From positions 1,082,862-1,146,861 of the forward strand of contig WMCF01000018.1 of NCBI GenBank assembly GCA_009792885.1: a stretch of 64,000 bases of DNA, given 5' to 3'. Position 1 is the stretch's first letter. Each line of letters starts with the position of its first letter. Position numbers and translations under genes: made by a program. Under the pieces are notes generated by a model, which had not been told where the DNA came from, did not search any database, and saw only the letters and a program-made list of their open reading frames with translations. Of this stretch, positions 11,826 to 25,000 are shown piece after piece. Source of the DNA: Eremophila alpestris peregrina. Its lineage: Eukaryota; Chordata; Aves; Passeriformes; Alaudidae.

Positions 11826-11843
11826 TGAGTCAAAAATGAGTCA
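11826..11843 (+). promoter_or_regulatory. Tandem AP-1 sites
   Basis: Two exact TGAGTCA heptamers at 11826-11832 and 11837-11843 lie in the same orientation with an 11-bp period. They would face the same side of the helix. FOS/JUN and related bZIP dimers bind this sequence. The pairing makes a functional element more plausible than a single site would. Confidence 0.4.
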
Positions 11844-14800
11844 CTCTTTATCTAGATATCAAACCGTAAATATTCTGGTCTGGAAAATCATTTTGCCGGT
11901 ATAGACGAACCCCACGGACTTGTGGTCAGCTGCATAACCCAGAAGGAGATTTCAGGGAAGGGTGTGGCTGAGAAAGCAAGAGAAAAGAAAAGATGCTAGG
12001 ACCGTGGCCAGTTTTAGTCAGATGAACTGCTTTGTTATTGTATTCCAGCTGCACAGTGTTTTTAACTACAAACTGTGCTTCAGAGCCAGGCTGAAAGGGG
12101 TGCCACAGCAGTTTGTATGGCAAAACAAATTACAAATCCCTCATGACACACTGTTTGAAATTCCATTGAAAGCATTGTTTGGGCAGCAGCAGGATTCGTT
12201 TCAAACCCTACTCGGGTTGCAGCTCTTATTTCTAAAGGTACAGCTATACAAACAAGTGACTGTGGGGACATCATGTACATCTCATCATGTTTTCCACAGC
12301 AAGATCCCATTCACAGTCGATGGTAAGTGAAAAATTCCCTAACCATAAAGGGAAATTTGCTCCAATGCAAGAAGAAGTTGCCACTAGCAGCTACACTGAC
12401 ACTGTAAATTCATGCCTCCACTTCATTCAGAAATATCTGTAGCTGTACCCTGTCTCACTAAAGTACTTGTTAGAGGTGCAGTGGTGCAAGAAGCAGCTGT
12501 GCAGAAGGTACCTGAAAAGTGTTAGGGGTGTTGGAAATGCATACAGCTACTTCTGCTGTCAATGGGAAAAGAGAAGTGTGTCCCTCTATACATCTATGTG
12601 TTATAGTGTTATATACCTCCTCCATTCATGGCCTGGAAAATTCTGGCTGGTGGGATATTTTCTATGAGAATCCCAATCTAAACTCACAGTTAAAAGGAGA
12701 TGGGCTGAATTTGCTGTCTGCTGCATTGGACATAAAGAAGTGCAGAAGTGCCGTAGGTACTTGCTCCTGCACTTCTGATGAGTTCCTATGGGCGCAGCAT
12801 GGCCTGGGCTGGTGGAAGGCCCATCTCAATGTGTGGAGAGGCCATAGACTCAGTGTAGACTTAATTTTATGGACTTCATTCCCAGACTTCATTTTACCTG
12901 TTGCTCTCCTTTATACGAGCAAAAGGAAAACAGCGAGTCAATGAGACAAGCATTGTATTTGAAGTCTACCCATATTTCCCCTCCAGCTAAGATTTCAAGT
13001 GCCTCTAATTCCCCAAATTAGTGACAAGGTTAAATACTGCCAGAGAAATATGGGCTAAGGTTGGAGCCCCAGCCAGCCAATATCTAGGTAATTATTTAAA
13101 ATGTATTATTCATGAATGCTTTATTACTGTTCACATTAAATTATAATTCTTTCAGTACCAATGTCCCTGCTTTACATGAGTAGTGTTTAATATTAGCTGC
13201 TGTTCAGCCCTTTCCAGCCAAATAAAATCAGTCTTAGTTAATTCTGTCTTGCTTAGATCAACAAACATGGAATTTAATGAACCCCCCCCTGCTCTGCCAC
13301 TTATTTTTTCAGGATGAGAGGGGGCACGTACCACCACAAAACATTCCTCAGCACTTTCCTCTGACAGCACACTATTGAACTTGTGCAAGGACCATGGCAG
13401 TGCCACAGGGTGCTGCACCTGCCAGCTCCTCTGTCTGCCAGCACAGGCGAGTCCCTGTGCCTGCCCTCCTCAACACAGCTGCTTTGGGAGGGCAGTTCAG
13501 CAGTGCACTGGGTCCTACACTTAGTCTGCTTCCCAGAGAGACTTAATGAGGGATGTTCCCTATTCTTCTCTCCTCCCCAGTAGCCTCTATCCAAGGCACC
13601 AGGTTGGACACTGTGAGAGCAACCCTGGTGCTGGGTTGGCAGCACAGAAAGTCCAGGCTCTACAGCAAGTAATGGGAAACCAGCCTACCCCTTTAGTGAG
13701 AGTGACACATAATGATGGAGACTGGAAACTCTGGGTATACCCAAACCAACCTCTGTTAAGAGTTTGAAAGCTGGGCACTGGGAATGTTTTCGAACCATGA
13801 AAGCAATGCTAAGAGCAAAACCATAGAATAATGTCAGGTTCTTTTGATTAAATCTAAAATGTTCCCAGTATTACCTGAAAACTAGAAGCAGACAAAATTA
13901 TCCATCATGTTATATTGATAACTTAGCTGCAGAAATATGGCATCAGCATATGCTGAAAAGTAAAAGCTAACATGATTAGTAGACTATTAATTCTAGCATC
14001 AGACTTCCCTGCATGACATCCATATGTACAGAAAATGAAGTCTTTGGAGCAAGGACCAGAGTTTCTGTGTATCTGTAAAGCAGGTAGAATAGGTCTGAGA
14101 ATTAGAATAAATATTGTGATATTGAAAAGCTGGCAATGGCCTTCGAAAATGTTTGCACATTTGAAGAGTTGCCACAGACTTGTGCCTTTATTGAAGCTGG
14201 ATGATATCCATATGTTTAATTCCACGGAGCTGGTTAGATTAAATTGGATCTGGCATTCAGGTATGTCTATCCAAAAATGAGGTTTTCAAAACACACTGCT
14301 GGAGTTCATAAAAGCTGTGATTACAGAACTTGTAATCCGTGCTCTGTGTGCTGCTGTTTGCATGATATTGCATCAAACACCAGCCCCAGATCTCCCAAGC
14401 CTCTGGGATTTTGCACTTGCTGTTTCTTAAATGCCTTAACTCAGAAACTGCAAATACCTCTTCCCTCATATATTTAAGGGACTTGATTAAAGACTGTTAA
14501 AGACTACAGAGCTGCTAGTATTGGGTAACCCCACAGAACTGCAGTGGTTTTCATTTCCCAGGGAACATGAAGAAGAAATTGCATCCTGCTGAGTTTTGGC
14601 AACAATTTGACAGGGGAAGGTCCATAAAGAAAACACCATCAGTAGAGGTCTTATGGAAAAACAAACTTCAAGATCACTTGATTCAAAAAGTTCTGTTAAA
14701 ACATGTTAAATGTTTCCTCTGCATCCATGAAGGGTTTGACAGCCAGTGTCTCCATATCACTGCAGCCTGAGTTAAGCTACAAATTCTACACTTTCTGTCC

Positions 14801-16073
14801 TATGCGAGCCTCCCTCTTATGAATCCAGCTTAGCCCTTCCAAATCAATTTGGCTATATAGCATTTTCTAGCCTGATCTATACTTTACCACAAATAATGTG
14901 TGTTGAAGTTCATCTATCCCAGGATTTTTGTTTACTCAGTGGGATCTGAGGAAATTCATGTTCCCTTTCCTGAGTAAGGCAGTGATTTCCTCATGGTGGA
15001 TGAAAGCTTGCCACTCTCTGCTGAAAGGGCTCTCCCTCACCCAGGAACATGCTGTGATGGGCAGCTCCCAGCCATGCCTCATATGACCTGCAGAAGTCAC
15101 CCCATACCACATCTCAGTCATGGGAATTGTGACAGCCAGAGCAAATCCACAGAATATCAGAGATCAGTAGGCTCTTTCCTATCCATAGCCTCTCCATCAT
15201 TTTAATGTTACCACATTTATTTAATTCCAGAAATTCTTATGTTAAAAATCTTGTTTGCAGGTGAAGGAGAAGCTCACCATATACTATTGGGAACTTGAAC
15301 AGTAATTTGAAAGTCACTGCTAGTCTAGATCTAATTGTTGTAGAGAAAGAAAGAATAACAATGCATTTAAAATTCTTTCACAACACCTGACTTCTACCCC
15401 TTTCACTGGTGTCAGGCTGCTCCTCCATGCCCTGAGGTGAGTGGTCTCAGTTTGGTGGGCCTGGGGCATTGCAGTGAGACAGGGACATCCAGAGTGCATT
15501 GCAAGGAGGATCATGAAGGTATTTCCTTTCTTGATCTAGAATCCACTTGGAGTAGTTTTCATAAGTTTCCTAACTTGCTTTTTTTACACCTTTCCCTTTT
15601 TGCACTGGTCTGCAGCTCCACATGCTCTGGAATTTACTATATGTAGGGCCTTTCACATATGTTTAGTATTGTTTTTCTTATTTTACCCTAATACCAGGTT
15701 TTCCCAGTTCCACACTTCATTGAACTAACTCTACTTGAATTTTATTGAAGGGAGAGCTATTATAGCTGTGGGATCACCAGTGCCAACCTGTGCCACATCT
15801 CTTGCCATCCCATGCCTGTGCTTCTCTGTGCTGCATCCTGTCTGTCAACTTCTCCATAGATGTTGTGGCCAACCTGTCCACTCCTACACTGCATTATTGC
15901 ATTGATCAAAAATAGCTTGTTCTGCATAGAATCACTACAGTGTCTGTAAAGTTATGGCCATAGCATGCAAAGATATGCAAAAATAAAACCAACCAACTTT
16001 GCACACACGGTCACTTGGAGAACTAACTGCCACAACTAAATGAAGCAAAACTAAGTAAAACAAAACTGCAAGT
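11844..16073. other. Non-coding interval with one consensus splice-donor-like site
   Basis: No gene is supported. At 12322/12323 the sequence ATG|GTAAGT is a full consensus donor. A TTTTCCACAG acceptor-like site ends at 12299, which would define only a 23-bp exon (12300-12322). Without transcripts this remains a curiosity. No repeats are recognised. Confidence 0.45.
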
Positions 16074-16090
16074 AGGTCAAGGAGAGTTCA
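16074..16090 (+). promoter_or_regulatory. DR5 retinoic-acid response element-like motif
   Basis: AGGTCA (16074-16079), a 5-base spacer and AGTTCA (16085-16090) match the RGKTCA-N5-RGKTCA consensus of RAR/RXR DR5 elements at every defined position. It lies in otherwise plain A-rich sequence. Such matches occur by chance at moderate frequency, so function is inferred. Confidence 0.35.
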
Positions 16091-17108
16091 GACAGAGCAG
16101 AACCCAAAAATATCAGTCCTGAGTATCTTGAAATCCAGTGCAAAGCTTCTGGCCTGTGAAAGGCAGTGCTACACTACAGGGCCACCTCATCACATGATGT
16201 CCTGCTCAGCTTCACAGGCAATAGTTTTTTCCAGTGCCTCACATGAAAATAAGATTGCAGGCATTGGAGCATGCAAGGATGGATGACAGTGACACACAAA
16301 GGCAACAGCGTGTTTCAAGTGTTAGACCAGTCTGTGCTCGCTTTTTTTGTTTGCTGTTCAACAGCTGCTAGTGGGGAAGTGCTGCTGTGGGTGATGAAAC
16401 AGGAATATCCTTATTTTCCTCTCTTGAGCTTCTGGCTTGTCTTAACAGAGGCAAAGGCTGGGTTTGACAACCCAGCTGTGTCCCAGCAGGTCTGGGAAGA
16501 TGCACCTCCTCAGGATCACCCTGCTTGCTTCCAAGCACTTCACATTTGGCATGGTCAGCATGTCAAAATTCTTTTCCCTTTCAGACACATTTTTCACAGA
16601 TAAATAGCACTTAAGACTTTCTGGCATCACTGCAGTATATTTTCTTCTTTAAAGAGATAAGAGCATCAACATCTACATCAGTCTGACTGTCACTGAATTA
16701 GAACCATGGGGCTCTGGACACTTTTATCCCAAGCTGTCAGTAGGTCTCTGACCCTGACAGTTCTGCTCTAATAAGACACTTAGTGCCACCAAGCAAGGAA
16801 AATGCCATTTCTATTTGCAAAATGGACACATTTCCTTGGGTAATAAATGAAGCGGGTCACTGTTCATATGGGCTGGCAGTTGTCTTCAGCTCCTTGCTCC
16901 TTGATTTACTGTGTGTGGGAGCAGCTTGGCACATCAATATTGCTAATTAAATATGTAGATAGGTGATCTTTTGAGTTTGCATCTGGGAAAGAAACAACTT
17001 TCAAACTGAGGTTCAGCTCTCCTTCAGTTCAAATCATGGCACTCAACTAATCAAAGTGTTTGCTCAGCAGTTTTTATGCAGCTCCAGTCTACACAGTCTG
17101 TTCTGAAC
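16091..17108. other. Non-coding interval with a candidate conserved segment
   Basis: A frame at 16271-16603 has no recognisable domain. The part at about 16800-17040 looks more constrained than its surroundings. It combines an octamer-like ATTTGCAA (16814-16821), a GCTAATTAAAT homeodomain-type stretch (about 16941-16951) and few simple runs. Constraint is a guess from texture, not an alignment. Confidence 0.35.
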
Positions 17109-17149
17109 TTTTTCTTCTCCCTCTTCCTCTCTCTGTCTCTCTCTTTCAG
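17109..17149 (+). other. Long polypyrimidine tract ending in AG
   Basis: A nearly pure C/T run (17109-17147, one interrupting G) ends in AG at 17148-17149, the form of a strong splice acceptor. The sequence that follows soon meets AAAG|GTTGGT, a weak donor-like site. It could be an acceptor of an untranslated or non-coding exon, or just a CT-rich simple repeat. Confidence 0.3.
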
Positions 17150-19529
17150 CAGTCAAATTTTACTTCAAAGGTTGGTTGAAGCTTCTAAACTAGTATTATA
17201 CCACTCACTGGTTAAGTGGAAGCTGCTTAAAATCCTGCATAATTGCATTGTCTTTTTGTATGTGTTTTCCTTGAGGCCCTCCTGGTGTGTGGAATCAGTG
17301 GGTCTCTTAGAACTATTAGGGCCAGGCACAGTTTAGCCAATGAAAATGGTAATTAGGATGGAGAAATATATTGTATGCATTCCACATGTTTAGCTCTAAA
17401 ACAATATGAAAAATCCATAGCCTAAACACTCTAAAAATGTCAGATAGTTCTCTCAGACGATGTCTTGGGAATTCTGCAAGCCTTGGCAGAGATTATTTTG
17501 TTAATGTCCCCCTGATAATTAGATCCACATGCACACAGGATACACCATGAGCCCAGTCTTACTTTTCAGCTTCAGGCCTGTGGCAGTGGTTTGTGTTGAA
17601 CTTCAGTGTTTTACAATAATACAAAAATATGTCAACTAAATATTGGAGCTACCAAATGAAGCCCCTGGTCTAAGAGAGGCCAGTACCCACCCCTGTGCAA
17701 CCCTCCTGTGCTGCCTTGTGTCACGTCCTTCACAGCCAGGTGCTCCATCTCCTAGAGAGCCTCTGTCCCACCCAGGGTGCAGCAGCCTAATTAACCAACA
17801 GCTAATCAAGAGGTGGGTTTCATCTTGTTCCTCACAGGTTAATCCAGGACCTTGGGTTCTGTGGCCTAGGGGAGGGTCAGAACTCAGACCCCAGACCCCA
17901 CAGCTGGAGCTCAGCAGGCAGTTGCCAGCACCCAGCAGAGCTGGTGAGGATGTGGCTGTCCTCTGCCTTCTCCAGATATCCCATCCACCCCAACAGACAC
18001 AGTTCCTTCCTCTTCATCATCCTTCCCATCTCCCTTTGGGCAGACCCCACTGATTTCTCTATCTTTTACTTCTAGCAGGATGTTGAGTCCTGTCCCTTGC
18101 TATTGTGTTGGCAAAGGGACATTTGGGACCCTGTGAGGGAGCATGTGCCTAGCACAGAGCAACCACGGGGCACTCCACAGCTGCTCAGTGCCTGCAGCAG
18201 CAGGAACATGGCTCCCGGTGGCCAAGTTCTGGGCCAGTGCAATGCAGCAACAAAGGGCAGTGGGGCAAGCTCACTGCTGGGGCACCTCGAGAGATGGGCA
18301 GCTTCTGTCTCTATAAAGTGTGTGAGAAGTGCAAGTTCCCTGAGGCAAGAGTGGCCCTTGACTCGGGGATGTTCTCGGAAGGGTCTATAGCTGTAATGGC
18401 AATGCCAAACGCCTGCTGCAGCACAGGGGGAGCTGGAGGAGGCCCATCAGAGAGGCTACAAAGGAGGCTGTTAATATTTACAGTGGGCTGAGCAGTGTGT
18501 ATTTTATTATTATATTTACCCTTACTCTTGGAAATGGATGAACTGGTTTAAACTGCGCTCTCAGTGTTGCAGGGTCTCTCATAACACCAGCACTTTGCTA
18601 CAGATCATTTCTGAAAGATGAAGGAGGTGAGAGCACATTTGCACCCACTGCAGGAAGGGCCCACTGAGCCCCTTGCTTTACAAGCCTCCCCACCTGCTCC
18701 TTGTGCTGGGCCCACAAATCCCTTCAGGTGCCCCCAGCTCTCTGCTCTGGCACAGGCTCAGGAGTGAGGAGGCACAAGGGGATGGTTCCCCCACATGCTT
18801 GGCCTGTGTCAGAACTTGCCTTCCCTTCCCTCAGCCCCAGGGCTGCTGTGGAGACACCAAGCTTATGCATTAGTGTGAGAGGAGGGGATCCTTTCCTTTG
18901 GAGGAGGAGAGCATTGAAACATAAATAATTGCAGAAAATGAAAAGTATGTTAAGAAAACAAATCCAAAGGTTTTAACTGTTAAAGTGGAAAAATAACATT
19001 TTATAAACATAATCTTCCTAATACTCCATAATGTACTTCTCTGTATCACACAGCACAATAATTTCCTGTTCAGCTTCACTTTCTGAGCAAAAGCAGAGAC
19101 CAAGATTGGCAAGTGGTAAGGGGAGAGCTGGGGTTCTCCCCCAGCCCCAGCCCCCAGAGAATCTGCTTTTTCTGCCTTACTCCCAGCATAAACCCGTTCA
19201 GCCACCGGGTGATCCTCTTGAATCGCTTTTTAACCGAGTCAATAAGACTAATATGGCAACAGCCTTGTTTGTGTGTGAGTAAGGAAAGGGATTTGTGGAG
19301 AAGTAGCGAAGGGGGAGGGAAGAGAAGACATTTGGCTAAGAACTGCTTACACAAGTAAAAACCGTATTTCCTCCACATCTTGCTTCAGAGTTTTTGGAGA
19401 ATGGGAGCTCTAGAAACGTGTAATTACCATTTGCTCTCTCTACAGATTTGTATATATACATGTAATTTTTCCCCCCCGGTACTGCTGTGGTAGAAGCCAG
19501 CTTGCTTTGCAGACTCTGTCCTGTACCTG
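17150..19529. other. Non-coding interval, GC rising to the right
   Basis: No supported gene. Frames at 17643-18053 and 18097-18390 are in GC-richer DNA and show no domain. Close to the CpG block, about 19190-19290 includes several CpG and ends in a donor-like GTGAGTAAG near 19274-19282, which might belong to a short non-coding exon. Confidence 0.4.
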
Positions 19530-19537
19530 TTGCTGTG

Positions 19538-19930
19538 TTCCAGCGCTGACCCGGCTCCTGCTCGGGCTCTGCCCTCCCCCTGAGCCGAGTGTTGCCGTGG
19601 GACGGCACGTCCCGGCTCCCCAGGTGCGAGGACGTTTGTTGATTGTGCTTGAAGGAATCCAGATTGTTTTTCCATTTTGGTAGAGCTATATTTGGGCCGC
19701 CCAGTGACTGTGCCCTGGGCTTTCTAAAATAAATCGGTGCGGCCGGCCCTGATTTAGCGGCTGCCGGTGCCAGCGGAGCCCAGGCTGCCCCCGGCTCTGC
19801 GGGCTTTGAACAGCCGCGGGCACAGATCCTGTTCCAAGGCCGGGCTCTGACGAGTCCCTTCACAGCCCCGCTCTGCCCTCGCGTCCCTCCTGCCACCTGC
19901 TGACCTTCACTCAGGGTAATAGAGCTCGGT
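19538..19930. promoter_or_regulatory. Second CpG-rich block, candidate promoter or insulator
   Basis: I count about 25 CpG in roughly 390 bp, far above the surrounding level but less dense than the first island. A 207-codon minus-strand frame (19336-19959) crosses it. It is the longest open frame in the window, but it is low-complexity A/G/P-rich where the DNA is GC-rich and has no domain I recognise, so I do not call a gene. A CTCF-type motif lies at its right side. Confidence 0.55.
19890..19903 (-). promoter_or_regulatory. CTCF-type binding motif
   Basis: On the minus strand the bases read TCAGCAGGTGGCAG, matching 13 of 14 positions of the CTCF core CCASYAGRKGGCRS (only the first differs). 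It has the same orientation as the motif at 2368-2381, so by the convergent rule the two would not be expected to pair with each other as loop anchors. Occupancy is inferred. Confidence 0.5.
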
Positions 19931-22900
19931 ATGAATCCAGCTGAATTACAGATTTGCACCTATGCGGAGAGGTCAGAGCTCCTGGGATGTTTTCCTATTT
20001 TAACCATCACTCGATACATATTTAGATTTGTAAAAAAAAAGCCAAAAACCTCCCGTCTTTGACCTCTGTAGGAAACAAATCAAACAAAACAATCTCTTCC
20101 ATTGCAAGTTTGGTCCTAAATCTGTATTTTAATACCAGGGATCCACTTACAAACTGAACCAAAGGTTCAGTTTACAATCTGAACAATTACTGACTGTAAT
20201 TTTCCTAAGTTGTTCTGTGAAACTTGGAGAGTCAGACACCAGAAAATTTTTCCTTACTCATCCAGTACTTTTTTTTTTTTCCTCTTAATGTGGACTGGAC
20301 ATTTGTGGAGCTAGTTAGAAAGTAAGTCTGCAGGAATTAGGCCTCAAAGCTTAAATTCAATTTCCCCTTATTTCAAAAGTATAAAGACTGATTTTGGCCC
20401 ATGTTTTTACTGACCAGTAGCTGGGTTTGCAGCCACACTGTTGCTCTGTCCTGTGGAGACTTTGCAGTGTTTCTGTAAGGCTCACTGACATATTTATCTT
20501 ACGGACATATAAGTGATGCTCCCTGCTCGCAGGCATCAGCTGTGGGCTGGTGCTGGTAACATCATTCAGAGTTTTTTGCAGAACTGAATTCCCACTGGGC
20601 TGGCAAGGCTGAGTGCCAACAGCCTGTCTGGCCCCACAGAGTGGAGGATCTCCAACATGAAACTCAGTTTCATACCTAAAATATCAGCCTTGAAGGCAAC
20701 CATAGTGTCCTTTATTTAGAACTAATTTGAGACAATGTTAGTAATTAATCTGCTGGTCAGCTTTTGTGGTTGGGATAGGATCTTTATCAAGCTCGTGTAG
20801 TTGAAGCACACATGGGTCACATTTATAAATAAAAGGTATCATTGCTGGGGTCATGTAGATCTTGAACAGCACCCAGCTGTTCACCGAGGTGCAAACTTGA
20901 CAGGCAACACGAACTTCCAAAGTTCAAAGGACTGGTCAAATCCTACCAAATTGCAACATTTCTCATAAATATAAATGCTTCAATGTATCAGCTGTCAGGG
21001 AATCTGTCCCATCATTGACTGGAGTGATAGGGACACTGCAGTTGGAAGGATGCCATTCTGGGAAGCTATCACATAGAGTCTGTAAATTAATTCTTGAAGA
21101 TTTTCAGCAGTTTTGTCTAATCAGTTTTTTATTGCTGTTTTCTTTTTAAGAAATCTTGTGACTTATGCTCCAGTGATCTGGCCAGACCCAAGAGTGAGGG
21201 GCTGAGAAGCTTCAAATCAAATCAGATGTGAGAGCTAAATAAATTGGGGGGTTCTTGGCAAGACTTCTCAGAAACATAGAAACAGATGTAAAAAGAGGCA
21301 CAGAAGAAATAGCAATGCCTCAGCTGCTCCTAATGAGGGTCCCAGCAGGGAGCTGGTTAACCCTGCTCAGGGATTTGCAGGCTCCTGGCTAACCAGAGGA
21401 GAACCTGAAAATGCAGTGTCAGCACATGCAAGAGTTAAAATGGCTCTTTCCAACCTCATAAGCTGCCACCACATGCTGCTGGTATTATGCTGTGCCATGT
21501 ATTGCACAGCCTAGCAAGGCTTCTGTCTGCCTTGTGCAGCAGCCCTGAAATGATCAGATTTTTGGCAAAGCTTAACTAGAGAACATGCCTGAGAAAATGC
21601 AGTAATGCACTGTCACTGTCATCAGTGTAGCCTGTTTGGTGGGAAATTCAAGGTATATGAAGGATTCAAGAAGAGTAATTTTCCACTGATGCCGGATTTG
21701 GGGCCACACATGCTGCACTGACGGTGACAGCCAACTCTTTACTGAAAGGAAAAAAAATAGAAAACATGTCATAAGACCCTCCCCAGAAGAAAGGTTGCTC
21801 TGAACACTGGCTGGAAAGGTTCCCATGCACTTCAAGTGCCTGTGGTTGTATTAGTCATGCAATGACGAGAAAATGGTCTGCTCTGGGGGCTCTGGTGGTG
21901 GTGGCTGGGAGAGTGGGGTGGAGCTGGCTTCTTCCAGCTCCTCCACCTTTCCTTTCCAGACCAACAACAAAAGGGGGACGAACCACTGACAGATATGCTT
22001 GGCAGCTCAGGTCTAAGCCAGGAGAGCTGATCTGTTGCTGAAGCCATGCTGAGGATGGCAGGAGAGAAAGACATGCACTGGTTATTTTCAAGTACAGAGA
22101 AGCGATATTTTAGCAACTGTTCTGAAATGTAAACAGAGAGGTTTACTGCATAGTGTTTCCTGGCTTTGAGGTAATCTTTGTTATAAAAGCAAGTTATCAC
22201 TTGTAGATTTTTTTTCTCATTCCTGATTAACCAAACTCCAGACTGCCTGCCTCTGAAATAGTCTTATTTTGTGACTCTGTCATTACTAGAAAATTAAAAA
22301 GAGAACCCTTGACTCACATGAAAGCTCTTTTTTTGCCTTTTTTGGTAGCATGTCCTACTACAATAATTCTGTCAAAACACAAACAAAGAACACTTTCCAA
22401 TTGCTAAGCAAAAAGCAAAAGAAAAATTATAAAATATTCAATGGCATAACCCATGCTTTAAATATTGTATTTCTGGGCATTGTGTCACATTCTGAAATGA
22501 GTGGTAATGCCCTGCACCTCCTTGTAGTGGTGAGGTTTGCAATGCTGATATCCAGCAAGCAGGTAAAGAACTATATGATGATGTAAAAAATTATTTTTCT
22601 ACATGGAAAAAGAAATTCACAGAAAAAACCAAAATTGATCCTTTCTGTCACTGAAAACCAGGCATTGGGGTAAGTATATTTCACAGCAGCACATCACAGG
22701 CTCATTCCACTGTCAGGGTGTAGCTCCCATGCCAGACTAAGCCTCACTTGGTGTCCCAGGCATTGGTGTCCCCTAAGCCCAAGGGGCTCAGCAGGAGACC
22801 CCCTCAGCAGGAGGAGACCCTGAGGAAGGGAAGCATGGAGCTCTATTTAGTGGTAATTCAGGAATGGCAGAACTTTAAAAATTCTGGTTTCTTATGGTTT

Positions 22901-25000
22901 CTAGGAGAACACTCTGAAAACAGAGTGGCACTAAAAATGCAGTTTTCATAGAGGAGTTAGACTGCCTGGAAAAGTGTTGACCACCTGTAGCAACAAAAAC
23001 AACATGCTGCCAAGTCCATCCTGGGGATGTACCTGCAAAGCTGAATGTGCCCCATAGTTAGGAGGGTTTCCATGCCTCTGCATTCCTGGCCAGAGAGGAA
23101 GGTCTGAGTATGGACATAGAGGATCACAGTGGAATGCAAGGCAGGTCACGAGCTGCAGCAAGGACGGTCAGATGGCTTTGATAGGTGTTTAGTGTATCTG
23201 TCTCATGGTTTTACAAAGCGAATGTGAAGTATCTATATAAGGAGAAGCTGAGGTAGGTATAATCCATTAGATTTGACAAGGAGCATTACTGGATACAATA
23301 TTGTTTCCTAGTGGTCTTGTTGTAACAGCCATTCCTGCTTGTCTTGTTATCCTTCCTAACCCCTATATAATCTCCTCTCTTTGTGTTTATCCCTGCATTT
23401 CTTTCAGTTAGCACTTGCAGCATCCTGTGGTATTGCGGTGGAAATTTGGACATGAAATTGCACAGCAGGGAGAAAGGTCTCTGTAGAAGTAACCAGCAGC
23501 AAGAAAAGATATGCAACATTTAACTTCTATCTTTCTTCCTTGCCCTGGGCAGGGTGGTACAAATTGTATCTCGTGTCAGACTACAAGAACCTCAGAGGGA
23601 TCATGGGATACCAAGGGCTTCAGCTAACAGAAGATAAAATGTGTTTGTCTTAATTGCTTAGTGCTGAAATGTGTTAGAAATATTTATATAACAATGACAA
23701 TCTATTTCATAGCTTACGTATGACTTGGTATTTCCAAAGGCACTGTTAAACAACAGTGCTTGCTGGAGCCTCTGACAGTGAGGACAGCTTGTATTAAAAT
23801 GGATAGGTTTTATGCAAACAGACATTATATTTTCTAACAGAAGTCCCCAAACTCAGATCTAAAACTTGGCAAATTGATTAAATTACGCATCTTTAGCAGG
23901 AAGTTTGGGGAAGAATATCTTCAAGGAAGGCTACTTTTGCTTTAGTTTGTGGTACTTCAGCCAGGGGGAGCATCTACAGATACGAAGTCAAAAAAACACC
24001 AGCACAAAAAATTTTCAGGAAATCTGCAGCTCTTTCATATAAAGGTGTTTTATGAGTGTCCAGAACTGCTCTAAATCTTTCCTGGTTGAAGTGGAGTCTC
24101 ATTGTTGTGCAGAACAGCTAGAAAATAAATTACAAATAAACCAAGCTGTACCAAAATTAAATGTCAGCTGTACTACAACTTCACAGACAATATATGTTTG
24201 AATCATTTTGTAGCTGCAATGTGTGTGTCTGAGGCAGCTGGACTGGCATTGACCTTTTTTGCAGAAAAACAAAACAACCAAAAAACCCCACCAAAGGAGG
24301 GGGGAAGAAAAAAGCCCATTCCAGATAACGAGACCACAGAGCAACTTGTTATTTGGAAGTTGGTTTCTCACTGAGCCACTGTGTCTGCAGTGGGCTGAGC
24401 TAATCCCCAGTCATAAGCACTAGAAGGATTGATCTTGGCTGAACTTTGTGACTCTTGTCTGTCATGCTTAGTGAGAGAGGAGCCAACAGTCCCTAAAATA
24501 CCCTTTCCTCCCCGTGGCTGGGCAGTTGCCCTCCATCACAGGTGTGAGCAGCACTCCTGCTCCTTGCACACCGAGCTGCTGGTGACAGGGTGAGAGGAGA
24601 GTGCTGGAGACTGCACAGCAGCTGTGCACATCACAAGGCTCTGGTGCTGAAAAGCAATTCAGCTGAGTAGTTCAACTCTGGTTGGCCTTAAAATAAGAAT
24701 GAGGGAAAAGTATGAGAAGTGCATTAAACCTGCAAGGGTTGTCAGCACAGACAGCAGTCTGACTGAGCCAACTTGCTCAGATGAGGGGAATGCAGCAGGA
24801 GGGCTTGTGTGCCTCTCCAGCTTGCGTGTGCAAAGTGACCAACCCAAACAAAATCAAAGTGGTTTATAGCCTGCTATGAGCACAGCACTTAGAACTTAGT
24901 CTGGTTTAGTTAACACAGGTCTTTATGCCATAACAAGACTTGCTTTTCTTGAAACAAACATTTGAGACCTTGAGCAACACATCTGAGAAACTAGAGAATA
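19931..25000. other. Non-coding interval
   Basis: No supported gene or interspersed repeat. Simple features include a T12 run at 20269-20280 and a short GGT run at 21894-21902. Frames such as 21832-22200 minus have no recognisable domain. Confidence 0.5.

Noticed and set aside
13780..13800. tRNA B-box-like sequence (TTTTCGAACCA)
   Set aside because: No A-box or cloverleaf can be built around it.
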